Shown here: positions 1-9,395 of the stretch, one piece after another
Numbering within the stretch: position 1 is the stretch's first letter
Layout of the letters: every line of letters starts with the position of its first letter
DNA from: Flammeovirgaceae bacterium UBA2338
GTDB lineage: Bacteria > Bacteroidota > Bacteroidia > Cytophagales > Cyclobacteriaceae
Length of the DNA: 42,236 nt
Reading direction: 5' to 3'
NCBI GenBank assembly: GCA_002344795.1
Contig: DDUM01000080.1
Location: 1 to 42,236 of the forward strand
Position numbers and translations under genes: made by a program
Notes under the pieces: generated by a model
Seen by the model: only the letters and a program-made list of their open reading frames with translations
Databases searched by the model: none
What the model was told of the DNA's origin: nothing

Positions 1-101
1 AATTTATTCCGCAAAAATATTTTCAAAATATTTTTTAGTTGTCAAAAATTCTCTGAGGAAGAAATTTTAATATTTTCAAATCTAATGTCGCTAAAAAATG
101 A

Positions 102-1124
102 TTATAAAATGTTGACTTCAGGAGTCAATTGGATTTGAAATTTCTCCATCACTGAGGCTTTAATTTTTTCAGACAAGTTTAAAATTTCAGCACCGTTTCC
201 TTCTCCGTAGTTAACTAAAACTAATGCTTGTTTCGGATGAACACCAACATTATTTATTCTTTTTCCTTTCCATCCGCATTGCTCAATGAGCCATCCTGCA
301 GGAATTTTAACATTTTGATTATCAACAGGATAGCCTGGTGCTGTTGGATTTGAATTTTGCAGTTCTTCATACTGTTTTAGCGGTACAGTAGGATTTTTGA
401 AGAAGCTTCCTGCATTGCCAATCACTATAGGATCCGGCAACTTACTCTTTCTGATGTTGATCACTGCATTGCTTATAGTTTGTAGAGTAGGTTGTGTTAC
501 ATTCATCTCCTTTAGTGTCTCTTGTATGGCACCATAAGTTGTGTTGAGGAGGTGGTTTTTTTTACTCAATCTTAAAGTAACACTTGAAATAAAATATTTT
601 TTTGCGAGCTCCTTTTTAAACACACTTTCACGATATCCAAAGCCACATTGTTCGTTTGAGAAGGTTTTGAATACCCCGGTTGAGAGTTCAACGGCATCGA
701 CATTTTCGATAAGATTTTTGACCTCTACACCATAGGCACCTATGTTTTGCATAGGAGCGGCACCAACTGTTCCAGGAATTAATGATAGGTTTTCTATACC
801 CCCCCAGCCACTGGCCACAGCGTGCATAACAAACTGATGCCAGTTTTCCCCGGCACCTACTTTTACTGTAATGTGATTATCGTCTTCTCTTACGGTTTCG
901 ATACCCTTTATTTCGTCTTTAATGACAAGACCATCGAAATCTCCTGTGAATAGTACATTGCTGCCACCACCTAGTATGTAGTGCTTCTCTTGTTTGAAAA
1001 GAGGTGATTGAAGCAGATTAATCAGCTGCTTCTCCGTTGTAATACGACACAGGTATTTGGTATTGACATCTATTCCAAATGTGTTGTACGACTTAAGACT
1101 TGCGTTTTCTTCCACTTTGATCAT
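102..1124 (-). CDS. murB: UDP-N-acetylenolpyruvoylglucosamine reductase (MurB)
   Basis: This enzyme reduces UDP-GlcNAc-enolpyruvate to UDP-MurNAc with NADPH and FAD, in the cytoplasmic stage of peptidoglycan synthesis. The 340-residue length matches type I MurB (E. coli about 342). The FAD-binding motif GGGSNVL is at residues 52-58 and IPGTVGAAPMQNIGAYGVE at 116-134. Catalytic residues can be placed by family knowledge: Arg165 in YRES, the proton-donating Ser240 in GSFFKNP, and Glu336 in the C-terminal TPEVNIL. The ATG gives the expected short N-terminus before NTFGID. It is the last gene of a minus-strand series, 47 bp after a lipoprotein gene, so it may be cotranscribed with it or have its own promoter in that gap. 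I see nothing unusual in the protein. Identification is firm. Confidence 0.97.
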   Translation of the reverse strand: MIKVEENASLKSYNTFGIDVNTKYLCRITTEKQLINLLQSPLFKQEKHYILGGGSNVLFTGDFDGLVIKDEIKGIETVREDDNHITVKVGAGENWHQFVMHAVASGWGGIENLSLIPGTVGAAPMQNIGAYGVEVKNLIENVDAVELSTGVFKTFSNEQCGFGYRESVFKKELAKKYFISSVTLRLSKKNHLLNTTYGAIQETLKEMNVTQPTLQTISNAVINIRKSKLPDPIVIGNAGSFFKNPTVPLKQYEELQNSNPTAPGYPVDNQNVKIPAGWLIEQCGWKGKRINNVGVHPKQALVLVNYGEGNGAEILNLSEKIKASVMEKFQIQLTPEVNIL

Positions 1125-1171
1125 AATCTAGGGTCTAAGGAAGAAAAAAGCATTGGAATAATAAAATCGAA

Positions 1172-2350
1172 TCAGAAGATGGCAGATAATTCTTCAGTAG
1201 AGAGTTTGAAAAGTGTAATTCTGGGGAAACGCCCGGTTACGTAAGTTGTAGCACCAATGGCAATGCCATCGTCAGCAGTATGAATGATGCTGTTCACTTC
1301 AAAGGGGTTAGAGAATCCGAGGTATTTGCTTCCTAAAAATTCACCTGTGGATTGGTCATACACGTATATCCCAATCTGGCCACTCTTTGTGTTGCTGGCA
1401 TAAAGTATGACATCCTTTTCATTGATTTTAGATACGAGAATTTTAACGGGTGCATTTCTTACCAGCTCCGGCAGAGAAAAGCCCCCCAAATCTGTACTGG
1501 AGGAGATGCCTGAGGTATTCAACGAAGTATTGGGTAAAAAATAATTGTCTCCGAAATTGAAACGTGCCGTGGCATAAGTATTTCCGTTGAGTTGAATGAC
1601 GCGGCTCAAACCTCCATCATCTTGTTGTCCTTGTACCACTCCTAAACCTCCACCCCCCAGATCGGTAAACACCAGAGAGAAAGTATAGTTATAGAATCCG
1701 TTATAGAAATATTGACCTCCGGAAGTCTTTCCTACCTGAAAAGGAAACTGTCTGCCTGTTCTTAGGAAATGATTGATGATGGGCTCTTCTACCGCATCGC
1801 CTGCGCCTACGCTATATCCAGTTGCCTGTAGCACACTTCCTGTTTCATTAACGATTGAGAGTACACTTTCTTTGCTTCCATTATCATATCCAAGTAAGAT
1901 AAAATTTGACCCATCTGCTGCTGCGGCAGTAGGATAGGAGCCTCCCACATTATACACTTCTATTATGGCCCCATCCGTGTCTACTTCAATCAATTGAGTT
2001 TGAAACGATACTGCGGCCATACAAAAGAAATAATACTTGTCGTTTAAGAACAGAAGATCTCCAACGGGATTCAAATATTCTTCATCTACCAATTGTTCAG
2101 AAACAAAGGCTCCCAACTCGTCTACCTTCATCAGATAAACACCCGAGAAATTTGACTCTGCCAGTCTTCTTGATCCCAAAAAAAGATATCCACCATCGGG
2201 TGTTTGTTGCATATCGATCGGGTTAAAGGATGCATTGTAACGATTGCTATCATAAATGCGCACAAAATTGGATTTGTCTGCCTCGGGGTCGCTCTCGTTG
2301 GCACAAGAAAAAGCAATAAAACTGATGAATATAAAGAGGTACTTATTCAT
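1172..2350 (-). CDS. Predicted lipoprotein, beta-propeller-like, function unknown
   Basis: The 392-residue product begins with a hydrophobic segment ending in a lipobox-like AFSC, with Cys16 as the likely lipidated residue. It should therefore be a membrane lipoprotein facing the periplasm or cell surface. Phrases such as QQTPDGGYLFLGSRR and HTADDGIAIGATT recur through the protein with many Gly/Asp turns. This is the style of secreted Bacteroidota proteins with repeated beta-strand blades, so a beta-propeller is a reasonable inference but is not proven. No catalytic motif was recognised. It lies 5 bp downstream of the barrel-protein gene, and these two plus DUF1501 and DUF1800 form one tight transcription unit, which suggests a shared cell-surface role. 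Confidence 0.75.
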   Translation of the reverse strand: MNKYLFIFISFIAFSCANESDPEADKSNFVRIYDSNRYNASFNPIDMQQTPDGGYLFLGSRRLAESNFSGVYLMKVDELGAFVSEQLVDEEYLNPVGDLLFLNDKYYFFCMAAVSFQTQLIEVDTDGAIIEVYNVGGSYPTAAAADGSNFILLGYDNGSKESVLSIVNETGSVLQATGYSVGAGDAVEEPIINHFLRTGRQFPFQVGKTSGGQYFYNGFYNYTFSLVFTDLGGGGLGVVQGQQDDGGLSRVIQLNGNTYATARFNFGDNYFLPNTSLNTSGISSSTDLGGFSLPELVRNAPVKILVSKINEKDVILYASNTKSGQIGIYVYDQSTGEFLGSKYLGFSNPFEVNSIIHTADDGIAIGATTYVTGRFPRITLFKLSTEELSAIF

Positions 2351-2355
2351 AACGA

Positions 2356-3237
2356 TTAGCGGTCAATAGATTTGAAACTTGTACTGAGGAAACGCATAGG
2401 AAAGAGGCACCCGATGGAAAGAACGATGTTGTCTGTTTTCATATCATCCAATGCATCTCCTATTCCAGACAACCTGTCATTGCTGAATCTGTTTTTGGTA
2501 TCCGTTACATTGCTCATTCCAATTCTGTATGAAGCATCAAACACCAGTCTTACATTACCGAGGTTGTAATGCAATCCGGCTCCTGCCATTAATCCCCAGT
2601 AGCTTTTATGAAAGAGATCTTTTGCACCAACGATTACAGGCTCACTACTCAACGCATTGGTGCCTCCTGAGGCAAAGTCTGTCCCGCTGATCTCAACAGT
2701 TTTGTTGGCGTTGACGAGCATGGAATAAAATATACCTCCCTGGACATAAGGCCTGAGTGTATTCCCGGTGATATCATATTTCACAATGAGGGGCAAATCT
2801 GCGTAGTCTACTCTTAATTCATGGTCATATTTTAATTCCAACATTTCGGCTGCATTCTCCGGGTTGTCCCACATAAACTCATTGGTATAAGTGAACCTTG
2901 ATAGTCTGTAAGTGGGTTGAAAGCTGAAACCAATGCCTTTGTAATTGAACGTTATCTCTAATGTGGCCTGACTTCCCAGCTTTTTAAATCCATCGTATTT
3001 TTTATCAGTAATTGGAAGGGCATAGTTGGTAGGAGTAAGCACCGAATAGCGGGTTTCAGGAGTGGCCTTCGTGAGGTTAGGGCCTATTTTAAGACCAATC
3101 CACCATTGTTTATCCAGAAAGCTATTTTGTTGCTGTTTCACTTTCTTCTTAAAGCCAGCCGGAGGTTTTCTTTGAGACTGAGCGTATAGGGTGCTGCTAA
3201 GGATCAATAATGCAAGCAATGGTAGAAGTCTTCTCAT
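2356..3237 (-). CDS. Outer-membrane beta-barrel protein (PorT-like)
   Basis: The 293-residue protein has a signal peptide (hydrophobic residues 4-17, likely cleavage near LYA-Q at 19/20). A mature chain follows, rich in alternating hydrophobic/polar strands with aromatic girdle residues, for example WWIGLKIGPNLT, GIGFSFQPTYRLSRF and GLMAGAGLHYNLGNVRLVFD. This matches the small outer-membrane barrels that are abundant in Bacteroidota and often annotated as porin or PorT family. It ends in an Arg, not the C-terminal Phe of proteobacterial porins. It starts 1 bp after the DUF1501 stop codon, so translation is probably coupled. Its substrate or partner is unknown; by position it may serve the exported DUF1501/DUF1800 proteins. 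Confidence 0.8.
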   Translation of the reverse strand: MRRLLPLLALLILSSTLYAQSQRKPPAGFKKKVKQQQNSFLDKQWWIGLKIGPNLTKATPETRYSVLTPTNYALPITDKKYDGFKKLGSQATLEITFNYKGIGFSFQPTYRLSRFTYTNEFMWDNPENAAEMLELKYDHELRVDYADLPLIVKYDITGNTLRPYVQGGIFYSMLVNANKTVEISGTDFASGGTNALSSEPVIVGAKDLFHKSYWGLMAGAGLHYNLGNVRLVFDASYRIGMSNVTDTKNRFSNDRLSGIGDALDDMKTDNIVLSIGCLFPMRFLSTSFKSIDR

Positions 3238-3238
3238 G

Positions 3239-4957
3239 CTATCGGGAAATTACGAGTTTTTTGGTGTCTTTAAGGAATCCGGATTTCAATTTATAAAGGT
3301 ACATTCCTGGTTTAAATTCCTGGAGATCCACATTAACGGAATGTTCACCGGCATCAAGTGTAGTGTCCAGCAATACCTTCAATGCCCTTCCTTGCGAGTC
3401 GAACAGTTGAAGGTGCACCTGGCTGGTGGTATTAATCCTAAACTCAATGGTTGTACTGCCGTTAGCCGGATTGGGATAACTACCTGTTAATGCAAATCTG
3501 GCTTTGATAAAATCGGAGTTTGTTGCTGAGATCACCTGACTGGCAACGTCAAGCGGTTCGTAATTTCCAGCGCCCTCTTCCTTTGGTCCGTTGATAAAGT
3601 TTTTAAAGAAAATCTCATTGTTGATGGTGTCTTCGTCTACCAGCATCCAATCTTTAAGAATATTGGCATATACCTGCCGGTAGTCGAATTGCATTTCCAC
3701 ATTGTTCTTCGTAAGGTCTGGTACTTTGCCGACAATGCCCGGCTTCACGCCTTTACCGAATAAAAACATTGGGCCACCTGTTCCGTGGTCTGTTCCATAA
3801 CTTCCGTTAGAATGGATCCTGCGACCAAATTCAGAGGTAGTTACGGTGAGTACCCTGTCTTCAATGCCCCGAGCCCGAAGGTCTTCCTGAAAGGCTTTCA
3901 TAGCAGACGAAATATTGTACATCAGTGCAGCATGTGAACCCATGGTAGGGTCATAACTTTCTACTTGCTCTGCGTGGGTATCAAAGCCACCTACCTTAAC
4001 TAAGAAGACTTTGGTTTTTACACCCAAGCCAGCGCCACCTCCATCCAATAGCCGCGCAATTAATTTAAGCTGTGGCGTAAGCCTGTTTGTTATGCTGCCA
4101 GACGGGGCATTAAAAGGGTATCGTTCAGGATAGGTGACCGTTGCTTCGGGAGAATTGTTATATACAGTGAATAAACGTTCCGCATAATCTTCTGATTTCT
4201 CCTCGAGGCCAAGAATCCAATTCAACTCTTTTCCGTAAGGAGAATTGTCCAGAAAGGTGGGAGGTTTGCCTCTTGGGTCAATACCTTGATCCACAAACCC
4301 CTCCAACTCATTAACAAGGTTGAAAAAGGACACGGGGTTGCTCAATGAAATGGAAGTGGGGATGTTTCCCTGTTGGTGGAAAATTAAAGACACGTCACTG
4401 CCCATTTCGATGGCCAGGGGATCTTTCATTTCCTCATTGGGAAATTCATCAGGATATGTTTTGGGCGCAAATTCCTGCTGAAGAAACCGGCCTACCCAAC
4501 CCGATGAGAAATAGTCATCGAAGCTGCCGCCCATGAACGAAATATCTCTTCCTCTAAAGTGTGACCCGTTGTTGTTTTTATAGGATACGCCCTGAACAAA
4601 ACTCATGCGACCTTGATCATAGAGTTCTTTCATGCCCATCATATCGGGGTGTAATCCTATTTGGGCATCTGATGGGACAGTGCTGTCCACGGGTATCATT
4701 TTGCGCAAACTGTTTTTAGCAGGGATAGCAATGTTTGCCCTTCGACTATAGTACTCATCATACGCTTCTACAGGGATAAGACAATTGAGTCCATCATTAC
4801 CTCCATGCATTTGCAAAATGACCAATACCCGGTCGTTATTGCTTTGCTGGGCCATTCGCGTAAGCGGATTTTCAGCCATCAGCTTTAATGGAATACCTCC
4901 TATAGTAAATGGGACACTCGCCCACGACAGTCTCTTTATGAAATCTCTGCGCTTCAT
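3239..4957 (-). CDS. DUF1501 family protein with RR-motif N-terminus and T9SS C-terminal sorting domain
   Basis: The 572-residue product begins MKRRDFIKRLSW, a twin-arginine-like motif (Arg3-Arg4) followed by a modest hydrophobic stretch. The body matches DUF1501, a family distantly related to sulfatases and alkaline phosphatases, with VLVILQMHGGNDGLN, a GSHFRGRDI region, TTSEFGRRIHSNGSYGTDHG and GGPMFLFGKGVKPGIVG. Residues about 494-572, starting YPNPANGSTTIEF and ending in GMYLYKLKSG plus a basic tail, form a type A T9SS sorting domain, so the protein is expected at the cell surface. It follows the DUF1800 gene by 9 bp, the usual pairing of these families. No biochemical reaction is established for DUF1501, so none is assigned. 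The combination of RR motif and T9SS tail is notable. Confidence 0.9.
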   Translation of the reverse strand: MKRRDFIKRLSWASVPFTIGGIPLKLMAENPLTRMAQQSNNDRVLVILQMHGGNDGLNCLIPVEAYDEYYSRRANIAIPAKNSLRKMIPVDSTVPSDAQIGLHPDMMGMKELYDQGRMSFVQGVSYKNNNGSHFRGRDISFMGGSFDDYFSSGWVGRFLQQEFAPKTYPDEFPNEEMKDPLAIEMGSDVSLIFHQQGNIPTSISLSNPVSFFNLVNELEGFVDQGIDPRGKPPTFLDNSPYGKELNWILGLEEKSEDYAERLFTVYNNSPEATVTYPERYPFNAPSGSITNRLTPQLKLIARLLDGGGAGLGVKTKVFLVKVGGFDTHAEQVESYDPTMGSHAALMYNISSAMKAFQEDLRARGIEDRVLTVTTSEFGRRIHSNGSYGTDHGTGGPMFLFGKGVKPGIVGKVPDLTKNNVEMQFDYRQVYANILKDWMLVDEDTINNEIFFKNFINGPKEEGAGNYEPLDVASQVISATNSDFIKARFALTGSYPNPANGSTTIEFRINTTSQVHLQLFDSQGRALKVLLDTTLDAGEHSVNVDLQEFKPGMYLYKLKSGFLKDTKKLVISR

Positions 4958-4966
4958 TTTTCTAAT

Positions 4967-6712
4967 TTAAAATAACTGGTATTCCGGTGATTGCATCATT
5001 GCATTAAATAAACTTTTCAATTGATTCGTTACCACTTCCATATCCACAGGGTTATTCCATCTGAATGTCCATGATCCTTCCGGGTCGGTATCGATTTGTG
5101 GGGATTTTAAAAAAGCGGTCAAAAAGTAATTCATCCGTTCTGCGGTCAGGCCTGATGTATCATCGGCAGCTGGATTGAAAGTCAGATTATCATTGACGGG
5201 GAGTAAGTATTTGGCCAACTCAATGATGAGGAGCCTTGCATCAGATGCGGTGGCGTTGGTGAAGTTGTTTTGTACAAAACTGACTACATCTATGTCTTCT
5301 CCCGCCATCTGTGCCCCGATGAGATTCCTGATAAATTGATATCGCTCAGTCAGGTAGTTGGTAGATATCCAACTGCGGTGATAGATAGGAAACTGATGAT
5401 AAGCATCATACCCGGCCACGTCAAAGGGTTCATAAAAATTCATCCCCATTTTGGAGATGGTTCTTGTCATGTCATTTGTCTTTTCGTAAAACTCAGTTGC
5501 AGCTGCAATGGGGTCTGGTAGTTGAATGTTATAAAAGCGATGTGTGCCTACCATAAGATCCAGTGGCGATTTTATTATTCCACCAAAGTTGTCATCATCT
5601 ACTCCGGCAGCGGCTTCGTAAAAATGGGTGCTTTTAAAAAGTTCCTCCAGGACAGGCTGTAGCTTAAACCCATTGCTGGTAAATGTGTTGGCCATGTCCT
5701 GAATCACGGAATCATTTAATGTGGTGTCAATACTGTGATAAACAAAGTAGCGGTAAATCCTTCTGCAAATATTTCTGGCCGTTTCAGGTTGTGCGTAGAT
5801 CGATTCAATCAGTTGACTTATCTCATCCAGTGCACTCTCTTCAGTAGGGTTGGTGCCGTTTAATAAAACAGGATCAGGTTGAATAGTGATGTTGCCAAAG
5901 CGCTCACTGAATTGTTTTGCCGTGTTGTCATGGGATGAAGCATTGGTTACTGAGCCTCTTACTTTACCTCTGGGAAGATTAGTATCAGGATCAATGTTGG
6001 AGAATGTTGTGTCAACCTCCCAACCAGATAATACTTTTGCTGCCTCCTGCACATCCAGTTCTTTAAAGAGAAAATAGTCTCCTGGATCGGTGATCGGGGG
6101 AAGGGTGCCCTCTAATCCCCGCCCGATGGTATATAATTCATGAAGTTCACGCGCATAATTTTCATTTGGACTACCTTTTACATTCAGGTTGCCATCCAAA
6201 AGACGAAGCATGGCATTATCCACACAAATTTTCTTGGTCAGTTCTTTGAAGTTGATGGTAGCAACAGCGGTTTTGTCCAGTGCAAACTGCCGGAGCAGTT
6301 GATTCTGAAAATACAACGATCGGCTGTTATTAACTTTAGATTGAATTGTAGTAAGAACGGTGTGTATAAAAAACACAACCCTTTCTCTGGCAGAATAGGC
6401 CAGCGATAAGTTAGCATCAATACCGGTACTCATCATCTGACCAATCAGCCAGCCTTTGAAAAATTCCTGAAGGTCGCTGTCTCCGCTATTGACATCAGTA
6501 GTACCGGATAAAACCCACTCGGTTCCTGTTTCGGGATCTATGGGCAATATGGGGTCGGGCAATGTTTGTCCAAATAGTTGATTGACAGCTTGTGCAGGTG
6601 TGTAAGTAGCAAAAAGATCAACTTGATCTTTGGTAGGACCAAAACTTGCCCTGTGCAGTAAATGGGCGGCTCTTTTTGGGCCTAAAGGTGTAGTCAACTC
6701 GGTTAAGGGCAT
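4967..6712 (-). CDS. DUF1800 family protein, no signal peptide
   Basis: The 581-residue protein matches DUF1800. It has AAHLLHRASFGPT near residues 15-27, a helical core with RERVVFFIHTVL, the signature NENYARELHELYTIG, and later a YDAYHQFPIYHRSWIS segment. An in-frame TAG lies directly before the ATG (6713-6715, read on the minus strand), so no N-terminal extension is possible and the protein has no recognisable export signal. It is the first gene of the minus-strand unit that continues with DUF1501, the barrel protein and the lipoprotein. DUF1800 and DUF1501 genes are commonly adjacent, but their function is unknown. The family call is secure; localisation is open. Confidence 0.9.
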   Translation of the reverse strand: MPLTELTTPLGPKRAAHLLHRASFGPTKDQVDLFATYTPAQAVNQLFGQTLPDPILPIDPETGTEWVLSGTTDVNSGDSDLQEFFKGWLIGQMMSTGIDANLSLAYSARERVVFFIHTVLTTIQSKVNNSRSLYFQNQLLRQFALDKTAVATINFKELTKKICVDNAMLRLLDGNLNVKGSPNENYARELHELYTIGRGLEGTLPPITDPGDYFLFKELDVQEAAKVLSGWEVDTTFSNIDPDTNLPRGKVRGSVTNASSHDNTAKQFSERFGNITIQPDPVLLNGTNPTEESALDEISQLIESIYAQPETARNICRRIYRYFVYHSIDTTLNDSVIQDMANTFTSNGFKLQPVLEELFKSTHFYEAAAGVDDDNFGGIIKSPLDLMVGTHRFYNIQLPDPIAAATEFYEKTNDMTRTISKMGMNFYEPFDVAGYDAYHQFPIYHRSWISTNYLTERYQFIRNLIGAQMAGEDIDVVSFVQNNFTNATASDARLLIIELAKYLLPVNDNLTFNPAADDTSGLTAERMNYFLTAFLKSPQIDTDPEGSWTFRWNNPVDMEVVTNQLKSLFNAMMQSPEYQLF

Positions 6713-6904
6713 CTAGGAATTTTTTTAAACCTCAATTAATCTCAAATAATCGCAGGAAATGGTATGAATCATCCAATTTCCGGATAAGCTGCCATAATTT
6801 ACGACCATTGCATCTATTTTTCTTTGATTAATGTTTACCAAATATTTGTTATAGTATTATTGCCATAGAATGATTGGCTAAAAATTTTAAAACCATCTGA
6901 AGAA

Positions 6905-7756
6905 ATGAAAATTATAGAATGTCCGCGGGATGCGATGCAGGGAATTGAAAAATTTATCCCCACAGAACATAAGGTGAAGTATATCAATCAGTTACTGAAG
7001 GTGGGGTTCGATACCATAGATTTTGGAAGCTTTGTATCTCCGAAAGCTATTCCTCAACTCCGTGATACGGCTCAGGTTTACGAGCAACTTGATCTGGATA
7101 CAACAAAATCTAAATTGCTTGCCATCGTAGCCAACACGAGAGGCGCTCAGGATGCAGTGCAATTTGATGGCATCCGCTACCTTGGGTTTCCATTTTCCAT
7201 TTCTGAAACTTTCCAGCAGCGCAATACCAACAAGTCCATTGTAGATGCACTGAACACACTGGGAGAGATACAGGAGCTTTGTAAGAAACACGATAAAGTT
7301 TTGGTTACTTATATTAGTATGGGTTTTGGTAATCCCTATAATGACCCCTATGACGTGAATGTAGTGGCGCAGTTTACCGATATTCTGGCCACTTTGGAAA
7401 TTGAAGTGATCTCTCTTGCAGATACCATTGGTGTTTCCAAACCAGATCAGATTACCTATTTGTTTGAACAGCTGAAAAAACAATTCCCTAAAATAGAATT
7501 TGGAGCTCACCTTCATTCAAATCCTGCAACAGCTGTTGAAAAAATTGAAGCAGCTTACAAGGCAGGGTGCAATCGTTTTGATGGTGCGATAAGAGGTTGG
7601 GGAGGATGCCCGATGGCTGAAGATGAGCTGGTGGGCAATCTGGCGACTGAAACTATTCTGGATTATCTTACTTCGCAAAATGCGCAACCTGTGATTGACA
7701 ACAAAGCGTTTGCAAAATCATTGACAATGGCAGACACTATTTTTTCTTCACACTAG
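6905..7756 (+). CDS. Hydroxymethylglutaryl-CoA lyase
   Basis: The predicted reaction cleaves 3-hydroxy-3-methylglutaryl-CoA to acetoacetate and acetyl-CoA, the last step of leucine breakdown. The 283-residue TIM-barrel protein has ECPRDAMQG at residues 5-13 (Arg8 and Asp9 match the catalytic RD pair). Metal-binding HLH is at 202-204, and GAIRGWGGCPMAEDE at 227-241 carries the conserved catalytic Cys235. These residues separate it from isopropylmalate or homocitrate synthases, which lack the GGCP loop. It stands alone on the plus strand after a 192-bp divergent gap. Its end overlaps the convergent dprA gene by 4 bp. Other leucine-degradation genes are not in the window, although a biotin carboxylase gene is present at 39331-40821. 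The symbol (mvaB or hmgL) varies and is left blank. Confidence 0.9.
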   Translation: MKIIECPRDAMQGIEKFIPTEHKVKYINQLLKVGFDTIDFGSFVSPKAIPQLRDTAQVYEQLDLDTTKSKLLAIVANTRGAQDAVQFDGIRYLGFPFSISETFQQRNTNKSIVDALNTLGEIQELCKKHDKVLVTYISMGFGNPYNDPYDVNVVAQFTDILATLEIEVISLADTIGVSKPDQITYLFEQLKKQFPKIEFGAHLHSNPATAVEKIEAAYKAGCNRFDGAIRGWGGCPMAEDELVGNLATETILDYLTSQNAQPVIDNKAFAKSLTMADTIFSSH

Positions 7757-8865
7757 AGTTTATTGAGTCGGTACATTTTTCCGGGTAGGGATCGTACTAC
7801 ATTTTTGAATTCAAGGTTGAGAAGGAGGGAAGCCAGTATACTTGGAGATAGAGAAGTCTTGCGACTGAGCTCATCTATCATCATGGGGGTTTTTCTTTCA
7901 CTTAGAATTGCGACTACGTCTCTTTCATCTGTATCGAACAGGTTAAGATCCAGTTGAGTTGCTGCCGATCCCACCAGATCATTTGGTGGGGTCCAGTTCA
8001 TAATGTATTCAATGTCTTTTACCCCGGTGAGGAGATGGGCCTTGTTAATTTTGATCAACTTATTGCATCCGGCAGAGTAGGTCTGACCCAAAGCACCTGG
8101 AATAGCAAATACATCTTTGTTATAATTGTTGGCAATTTCGGCAGTGATGAGCGCTCCACCTCTCTCAGCAGCCTCGGCTACAATTAAAGCATCCGAAAGA
8201 CCAGCAATTATCCGGTTGCGTGCAGGAAAATTGTGGGCATCTGGTTTGGCGCCAAAGGTATTCTCTGTAACAAGCCCACCCTGGTCCAGCATTTTTGTAG
8301 CTGTTTCCTTATGCACAGCGGGGTAGATCACATCCATACCACTGCCCATCACTCCCAGAGTAGGTAGTCCCTGAAGCAATGCTTGTTTATGTGCATGAAT
8401 ATCAATTCCATAGGCAAGCCCACTGATGATCAATGGCTGATGGAGCTTGATGCCCTCCATCAATTCCTCTACCATTTCTTTCCCATAGGAGGTAGCCTGT
8501 CTGGTACCTACAATGCCTACCGTCTTGGCGGCATTCAGATTTACATTACCCTTTACATACAACAAGGTAGGACTGTCATCAAATTGTTTTAATCGCTGTG
8601 GGTAGTGCTTATCGAGATAAAATACAATTTGAGTATCCTGCTTTTCTGCTTTTCTTATTTCCTCTTCTGCTTCGCGAAATGGGTCACCGGATTGTATCGC
8701 CTTGATGGTTGACGCTCCAACGTTGGGAATTTTGAGGAGCTTGCCTTTTGGTAATTGGAAGACATCTTCAGCTGATCCACAATAACTAACAAGCTGACGG
8801 ATCAGAAAATCGCCAATTCCTGGCACGAAATGCAAAGCTAGTAGGGCAAGCCTGTTTTGATCCAT
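7753..8865 (-). CDS. dprA: DNA-processing protein DprA (Smf)
   Basis: DprA binds incoming single-stranded DNA and loads RecA during natural transformation. The 370-residue protein has an N-terminal helix-hairpin-helix region (about 1-60). Its Rossmann-type DprA domain carries GIVGTRQATSYG (117-128), SGLAYGIDIHAH (148-159), PARNRIIAGLSD (214-225) and ERGGALITAE (234-243). A winged-helix domain (about 312-370) follows, as in three-domain DprA proteins. It lies downstream of the MerR gene on the same strand, with a 74-bp gap. No other competence gene is in the window, so transformation ability cannot be judged from here. Identification is firm. Confidence 0.95.
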   Translation of the reverse strand: MDQNRLALLALHFVPGIGDFLIRQLVSYCGSAEDVFQLPKGKLLKIPNVGASTIKAIQSGDPFREAEEEIRKAEKQDTQIVFYLDKHYPQRLKQFDDSPTLLYVKGNVNLNAAKTVGIVGTRQATSYGKEMVEELMEGIKLHQPLIISGLAYGIDIHAHKQALLQGLPTLGVMGSGMDVIYPAVHKETATKMLDQGGLVTENTFGAKPDAHNFPARNRIIAGLSDALIVAEAAERGGALITAEIANNYNKDVFAIPGALGQTYSAGCNKLIKINKAHLLTGVKDIEYIMNWTPPNDLVGSAATQLDLNLFDTDERDVVAILSERKTPMMIDELSRKTSLSPSILASLLLNLEFKNVVRSLPGKMYRLNKL

Positions 8866-8939
8866 GTAAGCAATAAAATGCTATTATAGGAAAAGGAAAT
8901 AAAATGAGGAAATAATGGGTTTTTTGATCTCTATTAAGC

Positions 8940-9278
8940 TTAATGAAGCTTGTCTTTGACCTCAGATAGGAATTGCCTGATCCTCTTGAGAGAATCAATC
9001 ATCTCCATTTTATCCTTAACGGACTGAGTGTCATTTTTAAGCATATCCTTGGCGCCTTGAAGGGTAAATCCTTTTTCCTTCACCAAATGATAGATGGTTC
9101 TGACGTTATTGATGTCTTCTACCGTGAACTGCCTGTTGCCTTTACGATTCTTTTTGGGCTGTATAAGATCAAACTCAGATTCCCAGAAGCGAATTAAGGA
9201 AGGCGCAACGTTAAATATTTCCGCTACCTCTCCGATGGAGTAGTAGAGTTTTTCAATTTCTTTTTCTTTGTAAGCCAT
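8940..9278 (-). CDS. MerR-family transcriptional regulator, short form
   Basis: The 112-residue protein has a MerR-type winged helix-turn-helix: YSIGEVAEIFNVAPSLIRFW (residues 13-32), then NRQFTVEDINNVRTIYHL. A helical segment of about 40 residues ends the chain and is suited to dimerisation. There is no separate effector domain and no cysteine ligand pattern, so it is not a metal sensor of the classical type. It sits between the CapA-like lipoprotein gene (118-bp gap) and dprA, in a block with two M23 peptidases. The target genes and signal are unknown; self-regulation or regulation of dprA are only positional guesses. Confidence 0.88.
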   Translation of the reverse strand: MAYKEKEIEKLYYSIGEVAEIFNVAPSLIRFWESEFDLIQPKKNRKGNRQFTVEDINNVRTIYHLVKEKGFTLQGAKDMLKNDTQSVKDKMEMIDSLKRIRQFLSEVKDKLH

Positions 9279-9395
9279 GCGTAACTAATGCGCCAGACAA
9301 TAGGGTCCTTAATTCTGATTCAATCCATGCAAAGTAGCAATTCTTTATTGCCAGAACAACGAAGCCAATCAATTTTAATCGACATTATATCAACA

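Noticed and set aside
1..101. AT-rich segment with two AAAATATTTT copies (14-23 and 25-34) as a possible terminator or gene end.
   Set aside because: The repeats have no GC-containing stem and no reading frame is supported; the region is too short and cut by the window edge.
6839..6848. CAAATATTTG palindrome in the DUF1800/HMG-CoA lyase gap as an operator or -7 element.
   Set aside because: It is a short AT-rich palindrome that is likely by chance, and it matches TAnnTTTG only with a mismatch.
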